From contig NZ_CP121196.1 of assembly GCF_039994875.1 (NCBI RefSeq), positions 2,418,001-2,482,000 on the forward strand: DNA of 64,000 bases, written 5' to 3'. Within the stretch, counting starts at the first letter, position 1; every line of letters begins with the position of its first letter. The position numbers were made by a program, and so were the translations under genes. Under the pieces are notes generated by a model, which did not search any database, had not been told where the DNA came from, and saw nothing but the letters and a program-made list of their open reading frames with translations. Positions 16,459-26,595 of this stretch are shown piece after piece. Origin of the DNA: Telmatobacter sp. DSM 110680 (lineage in GTDB: Bacteria; Acidobacteriota; Terriglobia; Terriglobales; Acidobacteriaceae).

Positions 16459-17391
16459 CTATTCGGCCGGATCCTCCGCTGTAAACGCCGAGCAGCAAGG
16501 CTTCTCGGTCGCATGAAAGTTCATCAACTCTGCACGAATCCCGTCCGGGTCGTACATATTGAACTGACCTTTGCCGTCCTTGCCAATCTTGGGCGCCGCA
16601 TCGTGTCTGCCTTCCAGGCGATTGCCCGCCTGCAACACCTTGAACGCATCTTCCACTGACTTTTCCCCAACGGCAAAATGATCCAGCACGCCAAGTGTCT
16701 GCTGTGTCATATTTGCGGGAATACCTGTCCCCGACGGCCCACTCGTCATCATGTATTCCACCCAGTCGTGCCCATCGGGAACCTGCTGGCTTACCCAGTC
16801 GACCTTGTCGTCCTGCATGCCGCCAAACCAGTAGGGCTTGAACCCAAGCAAGTCGCGATAGAACTTGTCTTCCGCCGCGCGGCTGTGTACGAGCAGTCCC
16901 ACATGAATGATGTGGTGCCCGATGGCGCTCGGATTATCCGGTGACTTGGCGTCTGCCGCCGGCTGCACGAACTCGATCTTGTTGCCTTCAGGGTCCTGCA
17001 CCGCAAACCATCGGCTCCCATCGGAACCTCTTGTCACCGATGCTGGTGCCTTCCACCCCTTCGCAGCGAGATATTTCCGCATACCTTCCGCGTTCACTGT
17101 GTTAAATGCCGCATGATCCATCCGATTGATGCCCGCATTCGGCGGCAGCGGTAGCACCTCAACAAACTGCGTCGCGCTGAAGGCATACTTAACGCCCTGT
17201 GGGTTTTCGGGATCAGCCTGCTTCGCCGCACCAATGATCACACGATAGTAGTGGTCAGTAGCCGCAGCGTCCGATGTGTAGACGGCAAGATGCGAGATCC
17301 CGGTAATCTTAGGCCGCTCCTGCGCGGTTGACGCTACGGTTGCAACACTCAGCACAGCCATTCCAGCCACTACTAAAAACTTCGACGACAT
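16459..17391 (-). CDS. Exported two-module VOC-superfamily protein
   Basis: A 310-residue protein with a signal peptide (about 1-23) and two glyoxalase-like modules: ITGISHLAVYTSDAAATDHYYR opens the first (about 28-150) and HHIIHVGLLVHSRAAEDKFYRDLLG opens the second (about 165-300). The His in SHLAV and HVGLLV, and Glu in KIEFVQP and RAELMNF, sit where metal ligands occur in this superfamily. A catechol-dioxygenase-like or isomerase role in the periplasm is possible but not shown. The start at 17391 begins the signal peptide and has AGGTGG 3-8 bases upstream; a reading from 17511 is less likely. Confidence 0.82.
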   Translation of the reverse strand: MSSKFLVVAGMAVLSVATVASTAQERPKITGISHLAVYTSDAAATDHYYRVIIGAAKQADPENPQGVKYAFSATQFVEVLPLPPNAGINRMDHAAFNTVNAEGMRKYLAAKGWKAPASVTRGSDGSRWFAVQDPEGNKIEFVQPAADAKSPDNPSAIGHHIIHVGLLVHSRAAEDKFYRDLLGFKPYWFGGMQDDKVDWVSQQVPDGHDWVEYMMTSGPSGTGIPANMTQQTLGVLDHFAVGEKSVEDAFKVLQAGNRLEGRHDAAPKIGKDGKGQFNMYDPDGIRAELMNFHATEKPCCSAFTAEDPAE

Positions 17392-17685
17392 GATCCACCT
17401 CAAATAGTCAGCGGCATCACGATAAATCGATTTGGCACATCCTGTAAACCCGCATCGCCAATCGTGCGCGACTTGCAGCGCATTACTCTCCGGTCCCTGA
17501 AGCTCCAACAAACATTGAGAGTGTCATTCTGATCGAACGGGCCCCGAACGTTTCAGGGTCCCCGAACAGCGATAGCTCTTTGGGGAGGTTCGGGGGTGGT
17601 GAGCGAAGAATCTGCGTTTGCATTTTGCACTGGCAGGCTCACATCAACGACGAATCGTACCAACGCGCTGCCTTACAATTTCTCC

Positions 17686-19146
17686 ATGCCCCGCCAGACT
17701 TTCGCTGTCCTCCTTGCGGTATTCCTCTTTACCGCATCCAGTGCACCCCACGCCGCGGCCCAGTCCAAGCCGCTGCCCACCGCGTCACCCGCCGAACGCG
17801 CCGAAGCCCGCGACATCTTCAAGCAACTCATCGAAATCAACACCACCGACACTCCCAAGGGCAGCGTGACCGCCGCGACCAAGGCCATGCAGAAGCGTTT
17901 TCTGGATGCCGGATTCGCGTCGGAAGACGTGCACCTGCTCGGACCCAACGACAATAAGCAAAATCTAGTAGTCCGCATCCGGGCCGCTGCACCGACTACG
18001 CAAAAGCCCGTTCTGTTCCTCTGCCACATCGACGTTGTTGAAGCGCTGCCCTCCGACTGGCATACCGACCCGTTTCAGTTTGTGGAGAAAGACGGCTACT
18101 TCTACGGACGCGGCACACAGGATATGAAGGATTCCGATGCCGCGCTCGTCTTCACCTTTCTGCGCCTTCACAAAGAGGGCTACAAGCCGAAGCGCGACCT
18201 GATTCTTGCGCTCACCGCCGACGAAGAAGGCGGCAAATCCAACGGCGCCGACTGGCTGGTAAAAAACCATCGCGATCTGGTTGACGCAGCCTTCGTCATC
18301 AATCCTGATGCCGGCGGCGTCGAACTGGACCACGGTCGAGCGATCGTCGCGGACGTTGAGGCTACGGAAAAGGTCTATGCCGACTACCAAATAACCGCCA
18401 GCAATCGCGGTGGCCACAGCTCGTTACCTCGACCGGATAACGCCATCTACGAACTCACCACCGCGCTCAACAAACTGGCAGCATACAGCTTTCCGTTTGA
18501 GATGAACGAAGTCACGCGCGTCTATTTCGGCAACCTCGCCAAGCAGGAAACCGGCGAGATGGCAGGCAATATCCGCGCCATCCTGGCTACACCCGCCGAT
18601 CTGGCTGCCGCCGCCCGTCTCAGCGCCGAACCGAGCTTCAACTCCAACTTCCGTACCACGTGCGTCGCCACCCGCCTTGCCGCCGGTCATGCTAACAACG
18701 CATTGCCGCAAACGGCGCAGGCAATCGTAAATTGCCGCATCTTTCCCGGCCACTCGCCTGAAGAGATTCGCCAACAGCTAATTTCGTTGTTCGGTGATTC
18801 CAAGCTCACCGTGAAGTACGTTTCTGACGCGGGCCAGGTCGCCGACACCGCGCCAGAGCGGAAAGCTATTGTTCCGCCCGCGCCGCTGAAGGAAGTTTTT
18901 GAACCGCTCACCCGTATTACCAATGAGATCTGGCCCGGAATTCCGGTCACGCCGGAGATGGAAGATGGTGCCAGCGACTCAATCTACTTTGCGCAAGCCG
19001 GCTATCCCTGCTACGGGTTCTCCGCCACCGCGCTGGAGCGGAATGACGTGCGCGCCCATGGCCAGGACGAGCGCCTTCCCGTTGACTCGTACTGGAAGGC
19101 ACTCGATTTCTTTTACGCTTTCTCGAAAGCGCTCGGTGACGAATGA
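17686..19146 (+). CDS. Exported M20-family zinc metallopeptidase
   Basis: A 486-residue secreted peptidase or amidohydrolase. A signal peptide (about 1-25) is followed by the M20 catalytic domain with metal and catalytic motifs in order: LCHIDVVEA, GRGTQDMKD, ADEEGG and INPDAGG. A dimerisation domain (about 225-340) begins GGHSSLP. Substrates of this branch are usually dipeptides or short peptides taken from outside the cytoplasm. The start at 17686 is chosen because it begins the signal peptide; an earlier GTG at 17596 would prepend unrelated residues. No ribosome site is seen; TACAAT ends exactly 6 bases before the ATG, so the transcript may be leaderless. Confidence 0.9.
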   Translation: MPRQTFAVLLAVFLFTASSAPHAAAQSKPLPTASPAERAEARDIFKQLIEINTTDTPKGSVTAATKAMQKRFLDAGFASEDVHLLGPNDNKQNLVVRIRAAAPTTQKPVLFLCHIDVVEALPSDWHTDPFQFVEKDGYFYGRGTQDMKDSDAALVFTFLRLHKEGYKPKRDLILALTADEEGGKSNGADWLVKNHRDLVDAAFVINPDAGGVELDHGRAIVADVEATEKVYADYQITASNRGGHSSLPRPDNAIYELTTALNKLAAYSFPFEMNEVTRVYFGNLAKQETGEMAGNIRAILATPADLAAAARLSAEPSFNSNFRTTCVATRLAAGHANNALPQTAQAIVNCRIFPGHSPEEIRQQLISLFGDSKLTVKYVSDAGQVADTAPERKAIVPPAPLKEVFEPLTRITNEIWPGIPVTPEMEDGASDSIYFAQAGYPCYGFSATALERNDVRAHGQDERLPVDSYWKALDFFYAFSKALGDE

Positions 19147-19237
19147 TCCATCATCGGGCCGACATCACGCGCAACTGCTCTCCCGGCAAATTATGATGGA
19201 AATCCGTAAGCCACATTCGTCCAATGGAGTCGCCAGG

Positions 19238-19846
19238 ATGGCGGGCAAGATCGAACTGATGCTGGGCCCCATGCGCAGCAATAAAACCGCGGAATTGTTG
19301 CGTCGTGCCGACATGCGCCGCCAGTATGCCAAGCAGTACGTCCTCGTCCTCAAGCCCAGCGACGACACCAAGGGCGGCCCCGGCCTCGTCGAAAGCCGCA
19401 ATCCCAACGGCCACGCCAAAATGACAGCCCTTGAATTTTCATCGAGCGATCCATGGTCCGTGCTCAAGGCCATCGATGACCTAGAGCAACAGATCGGCAA
19501 GCGCGTCGAGTGCATTGCCATCGACGAGGGCCAATTCGTCTCCGACCTCTTCCTGTTCACGAAGAATCTCCTCGATGCCAATCACGACGTGCTAGTCGCG
19601 GGTCTCGATCTTGATTTCCGCGCCGTGCCGTTCGGCGAAATGCTCAACCTTTCCTGGCTTGTGAACGCATACGGCGGCAGCATCACCGAGTGCATGGCCT
19701 ACTGCACATGCGGTGCCCGCGCGCTCTATTCACAGCGCCTTATCGATGGCAAACCCGCCCCTTATGACAGTCCCATCAAAATGCCGGGTGACGCCTACGA
19801 GCCCCGTTGCGCCGAACACTTCGTTCTGCCGGGACGCCCCCACTAG
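19238..19846 (+). CDS. tdk: Thymidine kinase (type II)
   Basis: Phosphorylates thymidine in the pyrimidine salvage pathway. The 202-residue protein has the P-loop GPMRSNKT (10-17), the DEGQF motif with the likely catalytic base Glu97, the GLDLDF segment, and a C-terminal zinc site with Cys in YCTCG and CAEHF, plus the lasso region between. The P-loop differs slightly from the usual GPMFSGKT (Arg and Asn substitutions), though Lys16 is kept. The start at 19238 has GGAG about 10 bases upstream; a longer in-frame reading would overlap the M20 gene. The length is typical. Confidence 0.9.
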   Translation: MAGKIELMLGPMRSNKTAELLRRADMRRQYAKQYVLVLKPSDDTKGGPGLVESRNPNGHAKMTALEFSSSDPWSVLKAIDDLEQQIGKRVECIAIDEGQFVSDLFLFTKNLLDANHDVLVAGLDLDFRAVPFGEMLNLSWLVNAYGGSITECMAYCTCGARALYSQRLIDGKPAPYDSPIKMPGDAYEPRCAEHFVLPGRPH

Positions 19847-19892
19847 CCCGCAATCCTGTAATCTTGTTTCGCATCTCAGGAGCCCGCGAAGA

Positions 19893-21128
19893 GTGAGCCC
19901 AGCCCCTTTGAGTCCGCTCTATCGCAAGATTGCGTGGCGGCTCGTCCCGTTCCTCATGCTGCTTTACATGGTCGCGTTCCTCGACCGCGTCAACATCAGC
20001 TTTGCCGCTCTCACCATGAATCGCGATCTTGGCATTAGCGAGAGCGTTTATGGATTCGCGGCCGGCGTTTTCTTTCTTAGTTACTGCCTATTCGAAGTCC
20101 CCGCCAATCTCGTTCTCGCGCAGCTTGGAGCACGTCGCTGGCTCTCCATTCTCATGGTCATCTGGGGATTTGTTTCGATGGGCACTGCGTTCGTGCATAC
20201 CGAGGCAGCCTATATCGGAGCTCGCTTCCTTTTGGGCATCGCGGAGTCCGGCTTCTATCCTGGAGTCATTTATTACTTCACGTTCTGGCTGCCGCGAGCC
20301 ATGCGGACCAGGATGCTGGCGCTCTTTCTGCTCGCCGTCCCGCTTTGCAACTCAATCGGCTCGCCTATCTCCGCTCACATCCTGCTTCTCAACAAAGTTG
20401 CCAATATGCGCGGCTGGCAATGGCTCTTTCTACTAGAAGGCATGCCCGCCGTCATCCTCGGAATTGCCGCATGGTTCCTGCTCGCGGATGGCCCGTGGTC
20501 TGCGCGGTGGCTTTCTTCCGATGAGAAGGAACAGATAATCGACGATCTGCAGCGGGATGAAGTTCAACAGCCAGACTCCGGCAAACAAGGTCTCCACGTC
20601 GCGCGCGACTGCGTTATCTACTTCCTGTGGAGCAGCGGCAACTACGGACTCACATTCTGGTTGCCGAAGATCCTCACGGGTGTGGGTGCTTCCAACCTAT
20701 CGACGGGCTGGTGGGCGACCGTGACCTTCGGCTTCGGCGCGCTGGCCATGCTCTGGGCCAGCCGCCGTCGTGGATTCCGTGCTCTGCCTTATCTTTTTAT
20801 CGCTTCTTCTGCAGGATTCGTTGCCGTCGGTCTGGGTCACTCCGCGTTTGTGGCTGTCGCCGGCTTTAGTCTAGCAGCCATGGGAATTCTGGCTTCGTTG
20901 CCCATGTTCTGGAGCCTCGCCGCGAGTCGCCTCTCTGGCAAAGCTGCCGGAGCCGCCATCGCTCTCGTCAACTCCGTCGGTGCCGTTGGAGCCTTCGCCG
21001 GACCCTCTGCTATGGGATGGCTGCATGATGTGACCCACCATTACTCGGCTGGCCTTTGGGCCATCGCCGCAGCCATGGCCCTGGGCGGTGGCCTTGTCTA
21101 CCGCGAATCCGCCAGATCAGCGTCGTGA
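19893..21128 (+). CDS. MFS transporter, anion:cation symporter (NarK/GudP/TauT-like) family
   Basis: A 411-residue inner-membrane transporter with 12 predicted segments. The first loop carries DRVNISFA, and the pattern of ARFLLGIAESGFYPGVIYYFTFWLP matches the ACS family that takes up organic acid anions such as hexuronates, glucarate or phthalate. The substrate is unknown. The start is a GTG at 19893 with AGGAG 11 bases upstream; an earlier reading from 19713 would overlap tdk. The central loop is short, so the protein is slightly under the usual 430-450. Confidence 0.88.
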   Translation: MSPAPLSPLYRKIAWRLVPFLMLLYMVAFLDRVNISFAALTMNRDLGISESVYGFAAGVFFLSYCLFEVPANLVLAQLGARRWLSILMVIWGFVSMGTAFVHTEAAYIGARFLLGIAESGFYPGVIYYFTFWLPRAMRTRMLALFLLAVPLCNSIGSPISAHILLLNKVANMRGWQWLFLLEGMPAVILGIAAWFLLADGPWSARWLSSDEKEQIIDDLQRDEVQQPDSGKQGLHVARDCVIYFLWSSGNYGLTFWLPKILTGVGASNLSTGWWATVTFGFGALAMLWASRRRGFRALPYLFIASSAGFVAVGLGHSAFVAVAGFSLAAMGILASLPMFWSLAASRLSGKAAGAAIALVNSVGAVGAFAGPSAMGWLHDVTHHYSAGLWAIAAAMALGGGLVYRESARSAS

Positions 21129-21192
21129 AGCCCAGAATCCGCGGAATAGACAGCGCCTTGCCCTACTCATTGGCTGGTAAAATAAGAACTGC

Positions 21193-24100
21193 ATGATCCT
21201 CCCGTTTGTCCGCGAAATATTTGCGGAACTGGAGCAGTCCTCCTCCTTTGATCGCGTGCGAAGGCACCTCTCGCTCGGTGCCGGTCGCAGACGTGTGTCT
21301 GGACTCACGAATACCGCCCGTTCCCTTTACCTTCCGCTTCTTGCGCGTGCCGCCAAGCAGCCCGTAATCGTTGTAGTCGCCGACAACAAGGCAGCCGAAG
21401 CGCTAGAACTCACATTGCGTGCCGGCTGCGAACTCACCGGAGCCATCGATCCCAGCCGCGTTGTGCGCCTTCCCGCCCACGACGTGCTTCCATTTGAAAA
21501 TCTTTCTCCTCACCCGGACGTGCAGGAGCAGCGCGCTGCGGCATTGTTTAAGCTCGCCACGGGAGCCGTTTCCATTCTCATCGCTCCAGTTGAAGCCGCA
21601 GCCCTTCGCCTCTTCAATCGCGACTACTACGCCAGCCTCGCTGTAACGGTCCGTCGAACTGAGGAACTCGACGTCGAAGTCCTTACCGGACACCTCGCCA
21701 GCGTCGGCTACACGCAGATGGACCTGGTCGAAATGCCTGGCCAGTTCACCCGTCGCGGCGGCATCCTCGACGTCTACTCTCCCGAAGCCGATCGCCCCGT
21801 ACGCATCGAGTTCTTCGGCGACGAGATCGATACCATCCGCAAATTTGATCCCGAAACGCAGCGCTCACAATCCGGCCTCGACGAAACACAGCTTCTTCCG
21901 CTGACAGAAACGCCCGTTACCGAGCATCTGCTCGCCGCCGTCCACGCGCGCCTCAGCAAGCAGCGCGTTCAGGTGACTGAAGACGATACCCCCGAAGATG
22001 AAGAGATGGAGATCGAAGCCGCAGCGGCAGGCGGCGTCAGCGTCTTTCCGGGATGGGAATTTTTCTCGTCGGTCGCCGGCGCCGAGCACCATCTGCTCAA
22101 CCTGCTTCAACGCAGCGTGCTCTTCGTTGAAGAGCCCGCCATGGTGCGCAACCAGATCGACCGCTGGTGGAACAAAGTCGAACAGCGCCACGAGCGCTCG
22201 GGTATCGGCTCGCTCATCCGGCCCGAGGATATTTATCTTCGCCCAGAGGTGCTGCAGGCCCTGCTCGAATCGCACCCCGGTCTTGATCTGGATCAACTCG
22301 GCGCGATCGACATACTCGACGAAGACAACACCCTCGGCGAAATTGCGGTGAACTCGCGTCCCACGCTGCGCTTTCACGGCTCCATCCCCGCGCTCGTCGA
22401 TCAACTTAAAAACCTGATGGCCGCTGAGCAGCGCATCGTTCTTGCAGCGCCTACGCAAGGCGACGTCGAGCGCACTGCCTCCATGTTGCGCGAGTACCAG
22501 GTCCCCTATCGTCTCGGCAGCCGGGTCGTTGCACACGGAGCCGAACTTGAAGAAGCCAGTTATCTCGCCGGAGACATGCGCGTGCCTGTCATCGTGCGCA
22601 CACAGATCGCCTCCGGTGTCAGTTTCCCCGATGCCAACTTGGTCGTGTTCGGTGCCAACGATATGTCGGATGATGCCGACATTACCGCGCGCCCCGAGCC
22701 CAAGAAATCCAAGACTGCCGCGTTCCTATCCGACTTCCGCGACCTCGCCATTGGCGATTACGTCGTCCACGTCGAGCACGGCATCGCACAGTATCAAGGC
22801 CTGAAGGAAATTGTGCAGGACGGCCTCGCTGTCGAATTCATGATTCTTGAATTCGCCGAGCAGGCCAAACTCTACGTCCCGCTCACGCGCCTCGATCTGA
22901 TTCAGAAATATCGTTCCACCGACACCGGCCCTGCACCAGTCCTGAACAAGCTGGGCTCGCAGCAATGGGTCAAGACCAAGGCCCGCGTGAAGAAAGCCAT
23001 GCAGGACATGGCAGGCGAGCTCCTGAAGCTGTACGCGCAGCGCCACACCGCGCAGGGCACGTCCTTCTCACCCGACAATGATTTCCAGCGCGAGTTTGAA
23101 GACTCCTTCGACTATCGCGAAACCGATGATCAGCTCACCGCAATTTCCGCCGTCAAGCAGGACATGGAATCCACCACGCCGATGGACCGCCTGCTCTGCG
23201 GCGACGTGGGCTACGGCAAAACTGAAGTCGCCATGCGCGCCGCCTTCAAAGCTGTGCAAGATGGCAAGCAGGTAGCGGTCCTCACGCCCACCACCGTCCT
23301 CGCCTTCCAGCACTTCGAGACCTTCAAGAAGCGTTTCTCGCAATTCCCCATCACCGTCGAAATGATCTCGCGCTTCCGCACGCCGAAAGAGCAGAAGGTC
23401 ATCCTTGAAAAGGTTGAGACCGGTAAAGTTGACATCCTCATCGGTACTCACCGCATTCTGTCGAAAGACATCAAGTTTCAGGATCTCGGCCTTCTTGTCG
23501 TCGATGAAGAACAGCGCTTCGGCGTGCGCCACAAGGAGCGATTAAAGCAACTTCGCAAAGAGATCGACGTACTCGCGATGTCCGCGACGCCCATTCCCCG
23601 CACGCTCCACATGTCACTCGTTGGCCTGCGCGATATGTCGGTGATCGAGACGCCGCCCAAAGACCGCATGGCGATCCAGACAGTCGTAGCCAAGTTTGAT
23701 GAGAAAATCGTTCGCTCGGCAATCGAGGTCGAACTCGAGCGTGGTGGCCAGATCTATTTCGTGCACAATCGCGTCGAGACGATCTACGAGATCGCCTCGC
23801 GTATTCAGGAACTCGTTCCCGGTGCGCGTGTCGTTGTCGGCCACGGACAGATGGGCGAGAAAGACCTAGAAGCCGTGATGCTGGCTTTCATGCATCACGA
23901 GTTCGATGTGTTGGTCGCCACCACCATCATCGAAAACGGCCTCGACATTCCGCTCGCCAATACGATCATCATTAACCGTGCCGATCGCCACGGGCTCAGC
24001 GAGCTTTACCAACTTCGGGGCCGCGTAGGCCGATCCAATCGCCGCGCCTATGCCTATCTGCTGATTCCGCCTGAGCGCGAACTCACTGAAATCGCCCGCC

Positions 24101-24756
24101 GCCGTCTCGCCGCGCTCAAGGAGTTCTCAGACCTCGGCGCAGGTTTCAAAATCGCCGCACTCGATCTTGAACTGCGTGGGGCAGGAAACATGCTCGGCGG
24201 GGAGCAGAGCGGCCACATCGAGGCAGTCGGCTTCGAGCTATACACGTCAATGCTTGAGGCAGCCGTCAAAGAACTCAAAGGCGAAGGCGGCGAGGAACGT
24301 CCCAGCACTCAGCTCAATCTCGGCATCGCGCTGCGTATCGACGAAAGTTATATGGCCGAAGAAAACCAGCGTCTGCGCCTGTACAAGAAAATCGCCGGGG
24401 GCGAAAATGAGAAAGCGATCGCAGACCTCCGCGCCGAGATGGAAGACCGCTACGGCGCATTGCCCGACGCCACTGTTTACCTGCTCGAAGCCGCAACGCT
24501 GCGCCTCGAATGCGAACGTCTGGGCGTCGCGCAAATCGATCGCAAACGCACCGAACTTCAAATCCGCTTCACGGATAAGGCCGCGATCGATCCGCAGCAA
24601 CTTATGCGGCTGGTGGCCCGAAACGCCAAGCGCGGTGCGCAATTCACCCCCCAGGGGCTGCTCAAGTTTCCGCTAGGCGCCACACGCCCCGACGATGTTC
24701 TACTGGAGATCCGCGACTTGCTGGCCAAACTCGCTCCCGAAGCTGTTACCGCTTAA
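21193..24756 (+). CDS. mfd: Transcription-repair coupling factor Mfd
   Basis: DNA translocase that displaces stalled RNA polymerase and recruits UvrA. The 1187-residue protein has the UvrB-like N-terminal half (homologous UvrA-binding module, about 1-330), the RNA-polymerase-interacting domain beginning near 515 (DYVVHVEHGIAQYQGL), then the RecG-like translocase with Walker A GDVGYGKTE near 670 and the DEEQ box near 771, and the TRG and C-terminal domain with QLRGRVGRS near 940. Length and order are standard. TAAAAT lies 9 bases before the ATG and no ribosome site is seen. It is followed in the same direction by the DUF885 gene after only 24 bases. Confidence 0.97.
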   Translation: MILPFVREIFAELEQSSSFDRVRRHLSLGAGRRRVSGLTNTARSLYLPLLARAAKQPVIVVVADNKAAEALELTLRAGCELTGAIDPSRVVRLPAHDVLPFENLSPHPDVQEQRAAALFKLATGAVSILIAPVEAAALRLFNRDYYASLAVTVRRTEELDVEVLTGHLASVGYTQMDLVEMPGQFTRRGGILDVYSPEADRPVRIEFFGDEIDTIRKFDPETQRSQSGLDETQLLPLTETPVTEHLLAAVHARLSKQRVQVTEDDTPEDEEMEIEAAAAGGVSVFPGWEFFSSVAGAEHHLLNLLQRSVLFVEEPAMVRNQIDRWWNKVEQRHERSGIGSLIRPEDIYLRPEVLQALLESHPGLDLDQLGAIDILDEDNTLGEIAVNSRPTLRFHGSIPALVDQLKNLMAAEQRIVLAAPTQGDVERTASMLREYQVPYRLGSRVVAHGAELEEASYLAGDMRVPVIVRTQIASGVSFPDANLVVFGANDMSDDADITARPEPKKSKTAAFLSDFRDLAIGDYVVHVEHGIAQYQGLKEIVQDGLAVEFMILEFAEQAKLYVPLTRLDLIQKYRSTDTGPAPVLNKLGSQQWVKTKARVKKAMQDMAGELLKLYAQRHTAQGTSFSPDNDFQREFEDSFDYRETDDQLTAISAVKQDMESTTPMDRLLCGDVGYGKTEVAMRAAFKAVQDGKQVAVLTPTTVLAFQHFETFKKRFSQFPITVEMISRFRTPKEQKVILEKVETGKVDILIGTHRILSKDIKFQDLGLLVVDEEQRFGVRHKERLKQLRKEIDVLAMSATPIPRTLHMSLVGLRDMSVIETPPKDRMAIQTVVAKFDEKIVRSAIEVELERGGQIYFVHNRVETIYEIASRIQELVPGARVVVGHGQMGEKDLEAVMLAFMHHEFDVLVATTIIENGLDIPLANTIIINRADRHGLSELYQLRGRVGRSNRRAYAYLLIPPERELTEIARRRLAALKEFSDLGAGFKIAALDLELRGAGNMLGGEQSGHIEAVGFELYTSMLEAAVKELKGEGGEERPSTQLNLGIALRIDESYMAEENQRLRLYKKIAGGENEKAIADLRAEMEDRYGALPDATVYLLEAATLRLECERLGVAQIDRKRTELQIRFTDKAAIDPQQLMRLVARNAKRGAQFTPQGLLKFPLGATRPDDVLLEIRDLLAKLAPEAVTA

Positions 24757-24780
24757 ATCATTTTCAGAACAAGAGGCCTT

Positions 24781-26529
24781 GTGAGAAAAACCGCTGCGCT
24801 ACTTGCCTTTGGAGCCTGTATGTCCTTCACAATAGCGGCCCATTCCGAATCGCCGACAGAGCAGTTTCAGAAGGTATCGGACGAATACTTCGATCAGGTC
24901 TACTTCCCGCACCAGCCTACGTCGGGAACCGTCGCTGGTTACCACCAGTACGATACAAAGCTGGAAGACTTTTCACGTGCCAGCGTCGACGCTGAAGTTT
25001 TCGCACTGAACAATTTTGAGCAGCGTGTCTCGGCTATTCCCGCTGCTTCGCTCGATCAGGGCACACGCGGTGATCGCGCGATGGTTCTTGGCGGAATTCA
25101 CTCCCGCCTCCTTACACTGCGAACGATCCGTCCGTGGGCCAAGAACGCGGATGAATACTCCGGCACCTGCGCCAACGCCGCATTCACTCTTATGGAGCGC
25201 AAGTTCGCACCCGCCGACGATCGCCTTCGTTCCCTCATTGCTCGCGAAAAGCAAATGCCCGCTCTCATTGCCCAGGCGCATGTAAACCTCCAGAATCCCC
25301 CGCGCATCTTCACTGAAATCGCTATCGAACAGGTCCCGGGTATCATTCGCTTTTTCCAAAACGATGTTCCCGCCGCCTTCAAAGATGCCAGCGATCCAGC
25401 GCTGAAATCCGAATTTGCGCAAACTAACGCCGCCGTCATCGCCGCGTTGAACAACTACCTCGCGTGGCTCAAGACCGACCTGCTGCCTCGCTCCAACGGC
25501 GACTTCCGCATTGGCGCGGATACTTTTTCAAAGAAGCTCCAGTACGACGAGATGGTCGACCTGCCGCTACCCAGGCTGCTCGAAATCGGCTATGCCGACC
25601 TGCATAAAAACCAGCAGCATTTCGCCGAAGTCGCTAAAGAACTAGAGCCCGGCAAGACTCCGCGCGAAGTCCTCGAAGAGCTCGGTAGCCAGCATCCAGC
25701 GCCTGACCAACTCATTCCGGCCTTCACCGCGACCTTTACCAGCCTTCTCGATTTCATTCGCTCGCATCATATCGTTACTATTCCGTCCGAAGTGCGCCCG
25801 GTTGTTGAAGAGACCCCGCCATTCATGCGCGCCACAACCCAAGCAAGCATGGACTCGCCCGGTCCGTACGAAACCCGCGCGACTACGTCCTACTTCAACG
25901 TCACGCTGCCCGATCCTTCCATGACACCCCCACAGATTGAGGGATATATGCACTCCTTCAACGTTGGTACCGTTATCTCCACGTCGGTTCACGAAGCCTA
26001 TCCCGGTCACTACGTGCAATACCTCTACTCGCTCAAGGCGCCCAGCCGCGTGCGCAAAATCCTCAGCGCCACCACCAACGTCGAAGGCTGGGCCCATTAC
26101 ACCGAGCAGATGATGCTCGATAACGGCTATGGGCAACCCGGCGAGGGTGCAAAAGACGCGCGTGAGTCGAAGTTCTTCCGCCTCGGCCAACTCCAGGACG
26201 CTCTCCTGCGCAACGCCCGCTTTATCGTCGGCATCCAAATGCACACCGGGAATATGACCTACGACCAGGCGGTCGAATTCTTTCAGAAAGAAGGCTATCA
26301 ACCCAAAGAGACCGCGGAAGTGGAAGCTAAGCGCGGCGCCGGCGATCCCACCTATCTCTATTACACCCTTGGCAAGCTTGAAATTATGAAGTTACGCTCA
26401 GACCTGATCAACAAGCAGGGCAAATCTTTTTCGTTACAGAACTTTCACGATGAATTTCTCAGTCAGGGATTTCCGCCCATCAAAATCGTGCGTGAAGCGT
26501 TGCTGGGCGACGACTCTCCCGCTCTTTAA
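24781..26529 (+). CDS. Exported DUF885-family putative metallopeptidase
   Basis: A 582-residue protein with a GTG start and a signal peptide (about 1-23). The DUF885 domain fills the rest. The likely zinc-binding motif HEAYPGH is near residue 404, flanked by TSVHEAYPGHYVQYLY, and WAHYTEQM supplies a further possible ligand. Family members in other bacteria behave as metallopeptidases acting on extracellular peptides. It follows mfd closely and precedes galU in the same direction, so read-through is possible. The family assignment is firm; the substrate is not known. Confidence 0.87.
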   Translation: MRKTAALLAFGACMSFTIAAHSESPTEQFQKVSDEYFDQVYFPHQPTSGTVAGYHQYDTKLEDFSRASVDAEVFALNNFEQRVSAIPAASLDQGTRGDRAMVLGGIHSRLLTLRTIRPWAKNADEYSGTCANAAFTLMERKFAPADDRLRSLIAREKQMPALIAQAHVNLQNPPRIFTEIAIEQVPGIIRFFQNDVPAAFKDASDPALKSEFAQTNAAVIAALNNYLAWLKTDLLPRSNGDFRIGADTFSKKLQYDEMVDLPLPRLLEIGYADLHKNQQHFAEVAKELEPGKTPREVLEELGSQHPAPDQLIPAFTATFTSLLDFIRSHHIVTIPSEVRPVVEETPPFMRATTQASMDSPGPYETRATTSYFNVTLPDPSMTPPQIEGYMHSFNVGTVISTSVHEAYPGHYVQYLYSLKAPSRVRKILSATTNVEGWAHYTEQMMLDNGYGQPGEGAKDARESKFFRLGQLQDALLRNARFIVGIQMHTGNMTYDQAVEFFQKEGYQPKETAEVEAKRGAGDPTYLYYTLGKLEIMKLRSDLINKQGKSFSLQNFHDEFLSQGFPPIKIVREALLGDDSPAL

Positions 26530-26595
26530 AACGACAAGCAAATTTTCATCGAAGACATATTCCCGGTTGCATATCTTCCAGTGAAGGAACAGTTG